Assembly: GCF_002929745.1 (NCBI RefSeq)
Contig: NZ_PJIQ01000019.1
Location: 1 to 37,675, forward strand
DNA length: 37,675 bases
Direction: 5' to 3'
Source: Arthrobacter sp. B1805
GTDB taxonomy: Bacteria; Actinomycetota; Actinomycetes; Actinomycetales; Micrococcaceae
Numbering within the stretch: position 1 is the first letter of the stretch; the number at the start of each line of letters is the position of its first letter. Both the position numbers and the translations under genes were made by a program. The notes beneath the pieces were generated by a model, which made no database searches, was not told where the DNA came from, and saw nothing but the letters and a program-made list of their open reading frames with translations. Shown in pieces: positions 15,790 through 23,310 of this stretch.

Positions 15790-16374
15790 TTGCGTTGTCG
15801 CATGGCACTTGAGCAGATCCTCAGATCAGCAGACGGTTGCATCAACCACCGAGGAACCACGGTCCCACCGCACCCTCGGCTTCCGATCGTCGGTCTTGCC
15901 GACGCGCTCGTCCACGTATTGCAATGCCGCCCCGCCGAGGAATCGGTGCCGATGGTCGAGTGCGCCCTACGCCGGGGAGATACCGTGCACGCCTTCCTCA
16001 AGGCGCGTCTTCCCGGTACCAGGAACGGCAAGGCGGGCCGTGCGCTTGCCGCCGTGGACCTGACGGGTGAATCTGCCATCGAGGTCGTCGCGCGACTCCT
16101 CCTGCGCGGCGCCGGGCTCGACGTACAGCCCCAGGTGATGGTGCCAGGTGTGGGCCGCGTTGACTTCCTAGACGAAGGCTTCCTCGTCATCGAGATCGAC
16201 GGTGCCGCCTTCCACTCGGACCGCCGGGCATTCCGGCGGGATCGGAGGAGGAACAACATGACCGTGGTTGGAGGATTCACGCTCCTGCGATTCAGCTACG
16301 AGGACGTGATGTTTGCGCCTGACGAGATCCTTGCCGTGGTGTTCGCGGTTCTGGGACCGCGTCCAGTGCGCTGA
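15790..16374 (+). CDS. DUF559-domain protein (endonuclease-like), probably lacking its N-terminus
   Basis: From TTG 15790 this reads 194 residues. LADALVHVLQCRPAEESVPMVECALRRGD and then GESAIEVVARLLLRGAGLDVQPQV, VPGVGRVDFL, LVIEIDGAAFHSD and RRNNMTVVGGFTLLRFSYEDVM match the C-terminal part of a common Micrococcaceae family. It has a PD-(D/E)XK-like DUF559 fold related to Vsr repair endonucleases. The E-V-V, D-F and E-I-D residues are the likely metal site. Relatives are usually ~290 residues with an N-terminal winged helix, which is missing here. The start is uncertain, and the gene may be a 5'-degraded pseudogene. Function is unknown. Confidence 0.6.
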   Translation: MRCRMALEQILRSADGCINHRGTTVPPHPRLPIVGLADALVHVLQCRPAEESVPMVECALRRGDTVHAFLKARLPGTRNGKAGRALAAVDLTGESAIEVVARLLLRGAGLDVQPQVMVPGVGRVDFLDEGFLVIEIDGAAFHSDRRAFRRDRRRNNMTVVGGFTLLRFSYEDVMFAPDEILAVVFAVLGPRPVR

Positions 16375-16515
16375 CGCAGGGCCGCATCCGGCGTTCATGC
16401 ACGTGTTTTCCCGGGCCCAGTCGCTGAAACCCGGCGTGTTGCAGCGCGACTCGCCCATGGAAGCGGAAAGCCGTGCAGCACGCCACGGGGCGGGAGAAGG
16501 GATCGACGGATGACG

Positions 16516-16536
16516 CCCGCCGAACTACCGGGCGGG
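16516..16536. terminator. Weak GC hairpin at the 3' end of the HIT gene
   Basis: Arms cccgcc (16516-16521) and ggcggg (16531-16536) flank the HIT stop codon and could end transcripts from either side of this convergent junction. No T-run. Confidence 0.3.
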
Positions 16537-17001
16537 GAGGTGCGCCCTCAGCTCGTCGGCCTTGCGCGCCCTGATCTCCGGGTCCACGATGGGCCGCTTC
16601 GGGGTGAAGTAGAAGCCGTCGTCGTGCCACCGGGGCAGGACATGCTGGTGGTAGTGCCACACGTGCTGGCTGCCTGCGGGCTCGTTGTGCTGCCGGGTCG
16701 AGACGCCGTCGGGCTCCCACGCCCGCTTGATCGCGATGGCGATGTCCCGGGTCAACGTCATGATGCGGGCGGCGACGTCGTCGGGCAGTTCGTAGAGCAG
16801 TTCGACGTGCTCGCGAGGCGTGATGAGCACGTGGCCGGGGTTCGGTTCGAAGCCGTGGGAAGCGATGAACGCGAGCACGAGGTCGTCGGAGTAGATGAGA
16901 TCGCCCGGCCGGCACAAGTTCCCGGGGTTGCTGAAGTCGCCGCGCGCCAGGTCGCAGAACGGGCACCGGTAACCCTCGGGTGCGTGGTGGACGAACTGCA
17001 T
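16525..17001 (-). CDS. HIT-family nucleotide hydrolase/transferase
   Basis: This 158-residue protein has the histidine-triad motif H116-Y-H118-Q-H120-V near the C-terminus. It also has a likely zinc pair CPFC (13-16) and FEPNPGHVLITPREHVE in the middle. HIT proteins act on nucleotide phosphoramidates or dinucleotides; the substrate here is not evident. The ATG at 17001 overlaps the stop codon of the upstream gene by one base (TGATG), so its translation is coupled to the SUKH-like gene. Longer upstream reading in this frame lies over that gene and is not coding. Confidence 0.9.
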   Translation of the reverse strand: MQFVHHAPEGYRCPFCDLARGDFSNPGNLCRPGDLIYSDDLVLAFIASHGFEPNPGHVLITPREHVELLYELPDDVAARIMTLTRDIAIAIKRAWEPDGVSTRQHNEPAGSQHVWHYHQHVLPRWHDDGFYFTPKRPIVDPEIRARKADELRAHLPAR

Positions 17002-17426
17002 CAGTCCTCCTCGTCCTCCTCGAACACCCACTCGAACAGGTCGAGCACGTACTCGCTGAAGGTGCCCTCCTCGCTCTGCCACTCCCCACGGGCGTTGTTG
17101 CGCCGCCAGACGATGGGGTCGGGAACGTTCAGCTGATCGGCCCGCATCCCCCAGGTGTACTGCTCCTCCTCGTCCTCGAGGAACAGGAGGAAGCCGTCCT
17201 CTATCTCGAGCTCGTCGGGGTCCCAGAAGAAGTGGAACGCCTCCATGATGTCCTCGGTGGCTCCGACGGCCCGGTAGAACTCGCGCAGGGCCAACGGCAG
17301 CTCGAAGTCCTTGCCCTCGAGCATCTCGGCGAGTTCATCCTCGGAGAGGCCGTCCTCCTCGACCCACTCGTCCTCGAAGTACTGGGGAACCAGGGCGCGG
17401 AATTTGTCGGAAAACAGCTCAGTCAC
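17001..17426 (-). CDS. SMI1/KNR4 (SUKH)-like small acidic protein
   Basis: This 141-residue protein is very acidic, especially at the C-terminus (FEWVFEEDEED). LPLALREFYRAVGATEDIMEAFHFFWDPDEL, IEDGFLLFLEDEEEQYTWGM and NVPDPIVWRRNN fit the SUKH fold. In that family an L-P-x-x-L-x-x-F/Y-Y helix, an acidic hydrophobic strand and a conserved W are typical. SUKH proteins are often immunity proteins of polymorphic toxins, but many are housekeeping orphans. No toxin gene is adjacent. The stop codon overlaps the start of the HIT gene, implying a joint function or dosage. The family call is by motif pattern only. Confidence 0.65.
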   Translation of the reverse strand: MTELFSDKFRALVPQYFEDEWVEEDGLSEDELAEMLEGKDFELPLALREFYRAVGATEDIMEAFHFFWDPDELEIEDGFLLFLEDEEEQYTWGMRADQLNVPDPIVWRRNNARGEWQSEEGTFSEYVLDLFEWVFEEDEED

Positions 17427-17487
17427 AAGTACTCCAGGAGTGGTGGCGGGGATGCTCCCATCCTAGCCGCCGCACCGCGGGCCCGGG

Positions 17488-18123
17488 CTACCGTCGAGCG
17501 GTCCACGCCCTCGCCGCAAGCGGCGCATGCCACCCGTAGCGCCACGCGAGCACGCGCAGGAAGAACACGAGCGACGCCGCCAGCGTGCCCGTGATGAGCG
17601 TGAAGGTGCCCGTCAGGTAGAGGACGGTGACGACGACGGCTCCGAGCATCGCCGGCAGGGCGTAGATGTCGCGCGGGTCGAAGAGCTGCGGGATCTCATT
17701 GGCGACGACATCGCGCAGCAGGCCCCCACCGACGGCCGTGGTGACGCCCAGCAGGACGGCGGACACCGGGTTCAGCCCGACGTCGAGCGCCTTCACCGTA
17801 CCGGTGATGCAGAACAGGGCGAGTCCGGCCGCATCGAAGATCACCAGGACGCGCTTGACGCGTTCGACGCCGGAGAAGACGAAGTAGACCAGTACTGTCG
17901 CCAGGAGTGGGGGCAGGAGGTAGGCGGGATTCGTGAAGGCCGCCGGCGGGACGTCGATGATGAGGTCGCGCGCCACTCCGCCGCCCAGCGACGCGAGGGA
18001 TGCCAGGAGCAGGGACCCCACGATGTCGAAGCCCTTGCGCGCCGCCAGCAGTGAGCCGGACACGGCGAAGAAGAACACGCCGAGGAGGTCGGCGACGAGG
18101 GCGATGTGCGAAGCGGTATCCAT
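17488..18123 (-). CDS. TRIC/UPF0126 family membrane protein
   Basis: This 211-residue protein has about seven membrane segments and two related halves. Each half contains a glycine-rich R-D motif: SLGGGVARDLI at ~46-56 and VGGGLLRDVV at ~131-140. That duplicated pattern defines the prokaryotic TRIC (UPF0126, YicG-like) family, some members of which are cation channels. The ATG at 18123 has AAGGAAGAG directly upstream. It is divergent from the alpha/beta hydrolase and 61 bp upstream of the SUKH-like gene on the same strand. The ion specificity is unknown. Confidence 0.9.
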   Translation of the reverse strand: MDTASHIALVADLLGVFFFAVSGSLLAARKGFDIVGSLLLASLASLGGGVARDLIIDVPPAAFTNPAYLLPPLLATVLVYFVFSGVERVKRVLVIFDAAGLALFCITGTVKALDVGLNPVSAVLLGVTTAVGGGLLRDVVANEIPQLFDPRDIYALPAMLGAVVVTVLYLTGTFTLITGTLAASLVFFLRVLAWRYGWHAPLAARAWTARR

Positions 18124-18234
18124 CTCTTCCTTCGACGACGGGCTGGTGACGCGGGGCCACCAGCCGTCCGGCGGCCGGCGGCATCAGGGCCCTGACCAGC
18201 ATGACAGAGGCGGCACGGCCGCCGTGCCCGGCGT

Positions 18235-18240
18235 TAGGCT
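18235..18240 (+). promoter_or_regulatory. -10 box (TAGGCT) for a leaderless hydrolase gene
   Basis: TAGGCT fits TAnnnT and ends exactly 6 nt before ATG 18247, with no ribosome site. The same hexamer and spacing occur upstream of the PucR gene. Confidence 0.5.
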
Positions 18241-18246
18241 GGGCCC

Positions 18247-19215
18247 ATGACGAGCGGGCACCCAGCGGGCAGTGAGACGGTCGAACCGAGTGCGGACGAC
18301 GGCTCGCGCGCCATGCGGCTCGCGGCACGGCTGATCGCGCTCCTGCCCACCAAGAGGAATCTGAGCGGCACCGACTGGGTGAACTCGAAGTACCCGGGAC
18401 GTACGTATCCCGCGATGGCACCGATCCCGTGGACGTTCAGGCAGACCCACACGATCCAGGAGAAGCGAATCGATGGAGTGCGAACGATCACCGTCCGTCC
18501 CCTGCTCGGCGCCAGCCGATCGCACATCGTCTATACGCACGGCGGGATCTACATCAACGAGCTCGGACGCCCGCACTGGTGGATCATCGCCGAGCTGACG
18601 AAGCGGACCGGAGCGGCCGTCACCGTGCCGCTCTACCGGCTGGCGCCGGAGAGCACCTACCGCGAGGCCTTCCCTTACCTGGTGTCCGTCTACCGCGATG
18701 TGCTCCGTACGGCCGACCCCGAGGACGTGACGCTCATGGGGGATTCCGCCGGGGGAGGGCTGGCCATCGCCCAGTCCTGGGCCTTCCGAGATGCGGGACT
18801 TCCTGCGCCGGGCCGCGTCGTCGCGTTCTCGCCCTGGCTCGACGTGACGGCCACGAATCCCGCCATCCCGAAGTACGACGCCGTCGATCCGATGCTGTCC
18901 GTGGCGGGAGGAGTGCAGGCCGGGCTCTGGTGGTCCGGCGGCGACGACCCGAGGAATCCGCTGGTGAGCCCCGCCTGCGCGCCGGAGGAGATGCTGGCCA
19001 CCGTGCCCCGCACGAGGATTTACCAGGGCACGCGCGACGTGTGCATGGTGGATGCCGTGGTGTTCCGGGACCGGGCCGTGGCGGCGGGCGCCGATGTGAC
19101 CCTGGCCGTCTACCCCGGCGGGTTCCACGTGTTCCCGGCCTTTCCACGGCTGCCGGAATCCAGACGGGTCTACACGGACATCGCCGCATTCCTCGGTCGG
19201 CCGTCACTTCCCTGA
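18247..19215 (+). CDS. Alpha/beta hydrolase, hormone-sensitive-lipase (fold-3) family
   Basis: This 322-residue esterase-like enzyme carries the oxyanion motif HGG (98-100, in YTHGGIYIN) and the nucleophile elbow GDSAGGG with S167. The likely catalytic Asp is in GTRDVCMVDA and the His in GGFHVFPAFP. VPLYRLAPESTYREAFPY is typical of HSL-family carboxylesterases and acetyl hydrolases. The substrate is unknown. The ATG at 18247 appears leaderless. It is convergent with the rsbW gene, with hairpins between. No signal peptide is visible, so it is probably cytoplasmic. Confidence 0.9.
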   Translation: MTSGHPAGSETVEPSADDGSRAMRLAARLIALLPTKRNLSGTDWVNSKYPGRTYPAMAPIPWTFRQTHTIQEKRIDGVRTITVRPLLGASRSHIVYTHGGIYINELGRPHWWIIAELTKRTGAAVTVPLYRLAPESTYREAFPYLVSVYRDVLRTADPEDVTLMGDSAGGGLAIAQSWAFRDAGLPAPGRVVAFSPWLDVTATNPAIPKYDAVDPMLSVAGGVQAGLWWSGGDDPRNPLVSPACAPEEMLATVPRTRIYQGTRDVCMVDAVVFRDRAVAAGADVTLAVYPGGFHVFPAFPRLPESRRVYTDIAAFLGRPSLP

Positions 19216-19303
19216 CAGGCTCGCTGTCCGGAGAACCGGGCGGATACCGTCGGGGCCGCCTCGGCAGCAGAACGACTCGGCGGTGGGCGCTCGCTGAGCT
19301 GAT

Positions 19304-19320
19304 CCCCCTGCGCGCGGGGG
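19304..19320. terminator. GC hairpin between convergent hydrolase and rsbW genes
   Basis: Arms ccccc (19304-19308) and ggggg (19316-19320) with a 7-nt loop lie in the 116-bp gap between the two gene ends. A second imperfect GC stem lies just upstream. Probably bidirectional. Confidence 0.35.
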
Positions 19321-19331
19321 CGGGCGTGACG

Positions 19332-19796
19332 TCAGTTCGCCGGGTCGGAGTCGCGGGAGAGCACCCACACGTTGGTGTCACCCTGCCGCTCGACCGTCAC
19401 CGTGGTGACGAGGGCCCGGATCATCGAGAGCCCACGGCCGGATTCGTCGTAGTCCTCCAGCAGCGCGTCCTCGTCGAGCGGCGCCGACGCTGCGGTTCCC
19501 TGGACATCCGGTGCCGGGTCGTGTGCTGCTGCCCCGATCTCGCTGATGACCGCGCGAAGGCGCCCGGTCTCCACGGTGAGCTCGACGCCGAGGAGCAGTT
19601 CCGCGCCCTCGGACGGCACGCCGTGCTGGACGACGTTGCTCGCGGCCTCGATGACCGCCGTCGTGAAGGCCATCTGGTCGAGCTCCGGCACGAACGCCGC
19701 GTCGATCCACAGCTGGTCGAGGAGGCCGTGCAGGTTCTCGATGGCCTGGTCGCTCGCCGGCTCTTCGAGGGTGCGCCTGGCGAGGATGTCAGTCAT
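19332..19796 (-). CDS. RsbW-like anti-sigma factor / serine kinase
   Basis: This 154-residue GHKL ATPase would bind a sigma factor or phosphorylate its STAS partner. The N-box is VIEAASNVVQHG with E50 and N54. A G-box is seen in DESGRGLSMIRALV. A ~30-residue Ala/Asp/Pro-rich insert separates them, longer than in Bacillus RsbW. The start overlaps the STAS gene by 8 bp, so the two are co-translated, as is usual for partner-switch pairs. No sigma factor gene is in the window, so the output could be an unlinked SigB/SigF-type factor or another target. Confidence 0.88.
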   Translation of the reverse strand: MTDILARRTLEEPASDQAIENLHGLLDQLWIDAAFVPELDQMAFTTAVIEAASNVVQHGVPSEGAELLLGVELTVETGRLRAVISEIGAAAHDPAPDVQGTAASAPLDEDALLEDYDESGRGLSMIRALVTTVTVERQGDTNVWVLSRDSDPAN

Positions 19797-20121
19797 TGCG
19801 GAAGGCTTCCTCGGGTGTCGCGTGCGGCGTCAGCACCCGGTGCATGCTCGTGAGCTCGAGCACCATCTTGACCTGCGGCTGGACGGCCGCGATGCGGAGA
19901 TCGCCGCCGGACTGCCGCGCCAGCTTCAGGCACCCGATGAGCGCTCCGAGCCCCGACGAATCCATGAAGCTCGTGTCCGCGAGGTTGACGACGATCCGCT
20001 TGCCGCCCGAAGCCACGACGCCGTTGATGACCTCGCGCAGCTTCGGCGCCGCCACCATGTTCAGTCGGCCGGTGGCCGCTACCTCGGTGTAGCGCCCCTT
20101 GTCAGCGGTGGTGAATTCCAT
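19789..20121 (-). CDS. STAS-domain anti-anti-sigma factor (RsbV-like)
   Basis: This 110-residue single-domain protein has the STAS signature VVNLADTSFMDSSGLGALIGCLKLA, with S55 as the expected phosphorylation site in D-S-S-G. In its unphosphorylated form it should sequester the RsbW-like kinase. When phosphorylated it lets go, and the PP2C phosphatase encoded just upstream (54 bp) would reactivate it. Length and motif fit RsbV/SpoIIAA. It overlaps rsbW by 8 bp. Confidence 0.92.
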   Translation of the reverse strand: MEFTTADKGRYTEVAATGRLNMVAAPKLREVINGVVASGGKRIVVNLADTSFMDSSGLGALIGCLKLARQSGGDLRIAAVQPQVKMVLELTSMHRVLTPHATPEEAFRND

Positions 20122-20175
20122 GTGTACTTCCTCTTCCCGATTGCTGTGTGCCGGTGCCCGTGCAGATGCCGCCGG

Positions 20176-21276
20176 TCATTCGTGCGAGCGCCGGAGGATG
20201 ACCACGGTGACGTCGTCGGCCACCTCAGGGACGTCTGCGAGGTCGAGCAGGACAGCGCAAGCGTCCTCGGCGCTGGTGGCGGCGGTGACGACGGCGCCCA
20301 CCGCCTCCGTGAACTGGTCGACCGTCTCGTAGATGTCCAGCAGGCCGTCGCTGACGATGGCGAGCGAATCGCCCGGTCCGAGATGCGTCGTCTCCGCCGA
20401 CCACGCCTGGTCGGGCCAGGCCCCGACGGGCGGTCCGGCCGAGGGGAGCCGTGTGACGCTCCCGTCCGCTGCCACGTGCAGCGCCAGGCCGTGGCCGGCG
20501 TCGACATAGCCCACGGCGCCGGTAGCGGCATCGAGGCGGCCGTGGAAGAGCGTGACGAAGGAGCTGGTCTGCTCGAGGTCGGCTTCCGTGGCGCGCGCCG
20601 CCGTCGCGAAAGCGGTCTCGATACTCGGCTGTGCTGCGACGGAGCGCATGATCGCGCGGACCGTGGCTGCGATCAGGGCGGCGCCCATTCCCTTGCCCAT
20701 CGCGTCCGCGACCGTCAGGTGCAGCCCTTCCGGCGTGGCATACCAGTCGTAGAAATCGCCTCCGACGCTCCGCGACGGGCGGAATCGCCCTGCCAGCTCG
20801 TAGTCTTGGATGCTCAGTTTCTCCCGGGGCAGGAGGTTCCGCTGCACCTCGGCGGCTCGCTGCCGCTCGTCCGCGTTGGCGACGTCGACGGCGGCCTGAC
20901 GGCTCTGCCGACGGAAGAGGGAGTTGATGCGGGCGACGAGCTCGCGTGGGCTGAAGGGCTTGCTGATGTAGTCGTCGGCGCCCGTCTCGAGGCCGGTCAG
21001 GCGCTCGATCTCGTCGGTACGTGCCGTGATCATCAGGATGTAGGCGTCGGAGAAGGTACGGACTTCCCTGCACACCTCGACGCCGTCGCCATCGGGCAGG
21101 TTGAGGTCGAGCGTGATGAGGTCGGCGCCCGCACGGGCCCTGTCGAGTCCTTCACGTGCGGTGGCGGCTTCGGTGACCTCGAAACCCTCGCGCTTCAGGA
21201 TCTGCGCCAGCAAACCCCGAATGTCGACGTCGTCCTCGATAACCAGGGCACGGCGGATGTCCGGGGCGGCAGTCAT
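20176..21276 (-). CDS. Response regulator fused to PP2C/SpoIIE phosphatase (RsbU/RssB-like)
   Basis: This 366-residue cytoplasmic protein has an N-terminal receiver (1-~125) with acidic pair D15-D16, phospho-acceptor D57 in TLDLNLPDGDG, MITART and KPFSPREL. A short coiled link (RRQSRQAAVDVANADERQRAAEVQRNLLP) follows. The PP2C/SpoIIE domain (~150-366) has metal-binding SVGGDFYDW and VADAMGKGMGAAL. Phosphorylation by a histidine kinase would switch dephosphorylation of the STAS protein. I chose ATG 21276 since AGGA lies 2-6 nt upstream; ATG 21285 is the alternative. It is divergent from a membrane histidine kinase, 230 bp away, a likely partner. Confidence 0.92.
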   Translation of the reverse strand: MTAAPDIRRALVIEDDVDIRGLLAQILKREGFEVTEAATAREGLDRARAGADLITLDLNLPDGDGVEVCREVRTFSDAYILMITARTDEIERLTGLETGADDYISKPFSPRELVARINSLFRRQSRQAAVDVANADERQRAAEVQRNLLPREKLSIQDYELAGRFRPSRSVGGDFYDWYATPEGLHLTVADAMGKGMGAALIAATVRAIMRSVAAQPSIETAFATAARATEADLEQTSSFVTLFHGRLDAATGAVGYVDAGHGLALHVAADGSVTRLPSAGPPVGAWPDQAWSAETTHLGPGDSLAIVSDGLLDIYETVDQFTEAVGAVVTAATSAEDACAVLLDLADVPEVADDVTVVILRRSHE

Positions 21277-21506
21277 GATCCTCATTAAACGCTACGGCGC
21301 ACGACTCGTGGGCCGCGGAGCGAATCTTCGCCCCGGTCACCGGTTTGTTGCGACGAACTTGATGAAGTCTTGAGCCGGCAGGACTGTCGTGACCGCTCAA
21401 ATCGAGGGTTCGCCGCGCTAACCTGTGGGGGCTGGCGCGCGAGGCCCGTCCGCCTCGTCGTGCAGTGACGGGATAGCTCGATGATGCAGAGGGGGATCGG
21501 CCGGCG

Positions 21507-23189
21507 ATGGACAAGGTACTTTCCTACCTGACCCTCAATACGAGGCAGTTCCACGAGTTGAGCCTGCGGGCCCGGGTCGTCCTGAGTCAGCTGCCCCTCT
21601 CGATGACGGTCCTGCTGATCCTGGCGGGAGGGCTTCTCTTCCACCCCGACCTCTTCGAGAGCCAGGCCTTCATGGTCGGAGTGGGGCTGCAGGCCCTTCT
21701 CCTCGCGGTGTGCGTGCTGGTGCCCTGGGATCGGCTTCCCTACGCGAGCTTCCTGGTCATTCCGCTGCTCGATTTCATTCCCATCGGGTTCATGCGCCAT
21801 GGCGCCGGCACCGTCATCACCGGGGTGGGTCTGCTCGCCGTCTTTCCCGTCATCTGGCTGGCTGCTTCCGGACTGTTTCCCAGAGCCGCACTCGCCGCGG
21901 GGTTCCTCGCATCCCTCGGCATCGTCTGGGTGCCGGTGTTCGTCACGGACGACGCGATCACCTCGCAGTCCCTGACCCAATCCGTCCTGCTGCCGTTCAT
22001 CATGTTCGCGATCGGTGTAACCATTCGCGTGATGACGGCCAGCATGATGGCCCAGCAGGAGGTCGTGGAGACGAAGGACCGCGCCCTGCAGGCCCTCCTC
22101 GAGGAGTCCGCGCGCCGTGAGCGACTGCTGGATACCGTGGTGAACAGCGTCGACATCGGCTTGATCGCGGTGGACGAAACCGGCCGGCAGGTGCTCGCGA
22201 ACCGGAAGCTCGAGCAGTTCAAGGCGATCGCCGGCGGAACCAGGGAGACGGCCGAGGCGGACCTGCAGGTCTTCCAGCAGGACGGCCGGTCCCCCCTTCC
22301 CGAGGCGCGCCGTCCGACGCGTCGGGCGGCGGAGGGGCAGGTGTTCTCCGACTACCTGCTGTGGTGGGGCGAGCGGCCGAACCAGCGGGTCCTGTCGACC
22401 TCGTCGCGGCTGCTGCTGAACCAGTCCGGCGCTCGCGAGGGTTCGGTCGTGACGTTCAATGACGTGACCGAGCTCGTGACAGCCCTCAACGCGAAGGACG
22501 AGTTCGTGGCCACGGTGTCGCACGAACTGAGGACGCCGCTCACCGCGATCCGGGGATACCTGGAGTTGCTGACCAGCATGCCGGACCTCGAGCCGGACGT
22601 CGCCTCGGGCCTCGAGGTGGTGTCCCGTAACTCGGAGCGTCTGCACAAGCTCGTGGTGGACCTGCTGTCCACGGCCGAGGGGTCACCGGAGATATCGGTC
22701 AGACCCACGGACTTCTCCGCCCTTGTCACCGAGCGCGTCTCGGCTGCACAGGAGCGCAATACCAATCCGCTGGTGCGCTTCGAGGTCCACGCCGAACCGG
22801 ATCTCGTGGCGATGGCCGATGCTCCCCGTGTCAGCCAGGTGCTGGACAACCTGCTGTCCAACGCCGTCAAGTACTCCCCGGGCGGTGGACGCGTGTCGGT
22901 GCACGCTGCGGAGGTCGACGGCGAGGTCGAGTGCAGCGTGACGGATGAGGGCAGCGGGATGTCGGCGGAGGAGCTCCACGGGGTCTTCTCCAAGTTCTTC
23001 CGCACTTCAGCGGCCCGTAATGCGGCCATCCCCGGCGTCGGGCTCGGACTCGCGCTCTCGAAAGCCATCGTGGAACGCCACGGCGGAACGATCACGTGCC
23101 GCAGCGTCGAGGGGCAGGGGTCGACCTTCACCTTCCGGCTGCCGCTCGCCCACGCCGACCAGCAGCGGCTGCAGCCGCAGGAGCCGTAG
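21507..23189 (+). CDS. Membrane sensor histidine kinase with PAS-like domain
   Basis: This 560-residue kinase has about five or six membrane segments in residues ~30-175, a short coiled coil (QQEVVETKDRALQALLEES) and a PAS-like domain (~205-320, ERLLDTVVNSVDIGLIAVDETG). The phospho-acceptor H339 is in FVATVSHELRTPLTAIRGYLELL, and the catalytic domain has N-box QVLDNLLSNAVKYSP, G1 VTDEGSGMS and G2 GVGLGLALSKAIVERHGG. The ATG at 21507 follows an AGAGGGGG ribosome site. There is no cognate DNA-binding regulator; the divergent receiver-phosphatase is the obvious candidate partner. The input signal is unknown. Confidence 0.93.
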   Translation: MDKVLSYLTLNTRQFHELSLRARVVLSQLPLSMTVLLILAGGLLFHPDLFESQAFMVGVGLQALLLAVCVLVPWDRLPYASFLVIPLLDFIPIGFMRHGAGTVITGVGLLAVFPVIWLAASGLFPRAALAAGFLASLGIVWVPVFVTDDAITSQSLTQSVLLPFIMFAIGVTIRVMTASMMAQQEVVETKDRALQALLEESARRERLLDTVVNSVDIGLIAVDETGRQVLANRKLEQFKAIAGGTRETAEADLQVFQQDGRSPLPEARRPTRRAAEGQVFSDYLLWWGERPNQRVLSTSSRLLLNQSGAREGSVVTFNDVTELVTALNAKDEFVATVSHELRTPLTAIRGYLELLTSMPDLEPDVASGLEVVSRNSERLHKLVVDLLSTAEGSPEISVRPTDFSALVTERVSAAQERNTNPLVRFEVHAEPDLVAMADAPRVSQVLDNLLSNAVKYSPGGGRVSVHAAEVDGEVECSVTDEGSGMSAEELHGVFSKFFRTSAARNAAIPGVGLGLALSKAIVERHGGTITCRSVEGQGSTFTFRLPLAHADQQRLQPQEP

Positions 23190-23224
23190 ACCCTCCCGCG
23201 GCCGCACCGGGCCGGGGCGACGCT

Positions 23225-23244
23225 GCACGACGCCGCACGACGCC
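23225..23244 (+). repeat. Tandem 10-bp repeat in the gap between the two kinase genes
   Basis: GCACGACGCC occurs twice in a row (23225-23234 and 23235-23244), 36 bp after the membrane kinase stop. No function is apparent. Confidence 0.7.
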
Positions 23245-23310
23245 GAGGTACGGGATGGTCATGGACGTCCGGTGAAGCGCGCGGCGGTCGATGCGACGGC
23301 CGCGGACGCG

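Noticed and set aside
16525..17426. Toxin-antitoxin or polymorphic-toxin immunity locus based on the SUKH-like gene
   Set aside because: No toxin, secretion signal or repeat immunity genes nearby; the partner is a complete HIT enzyme.
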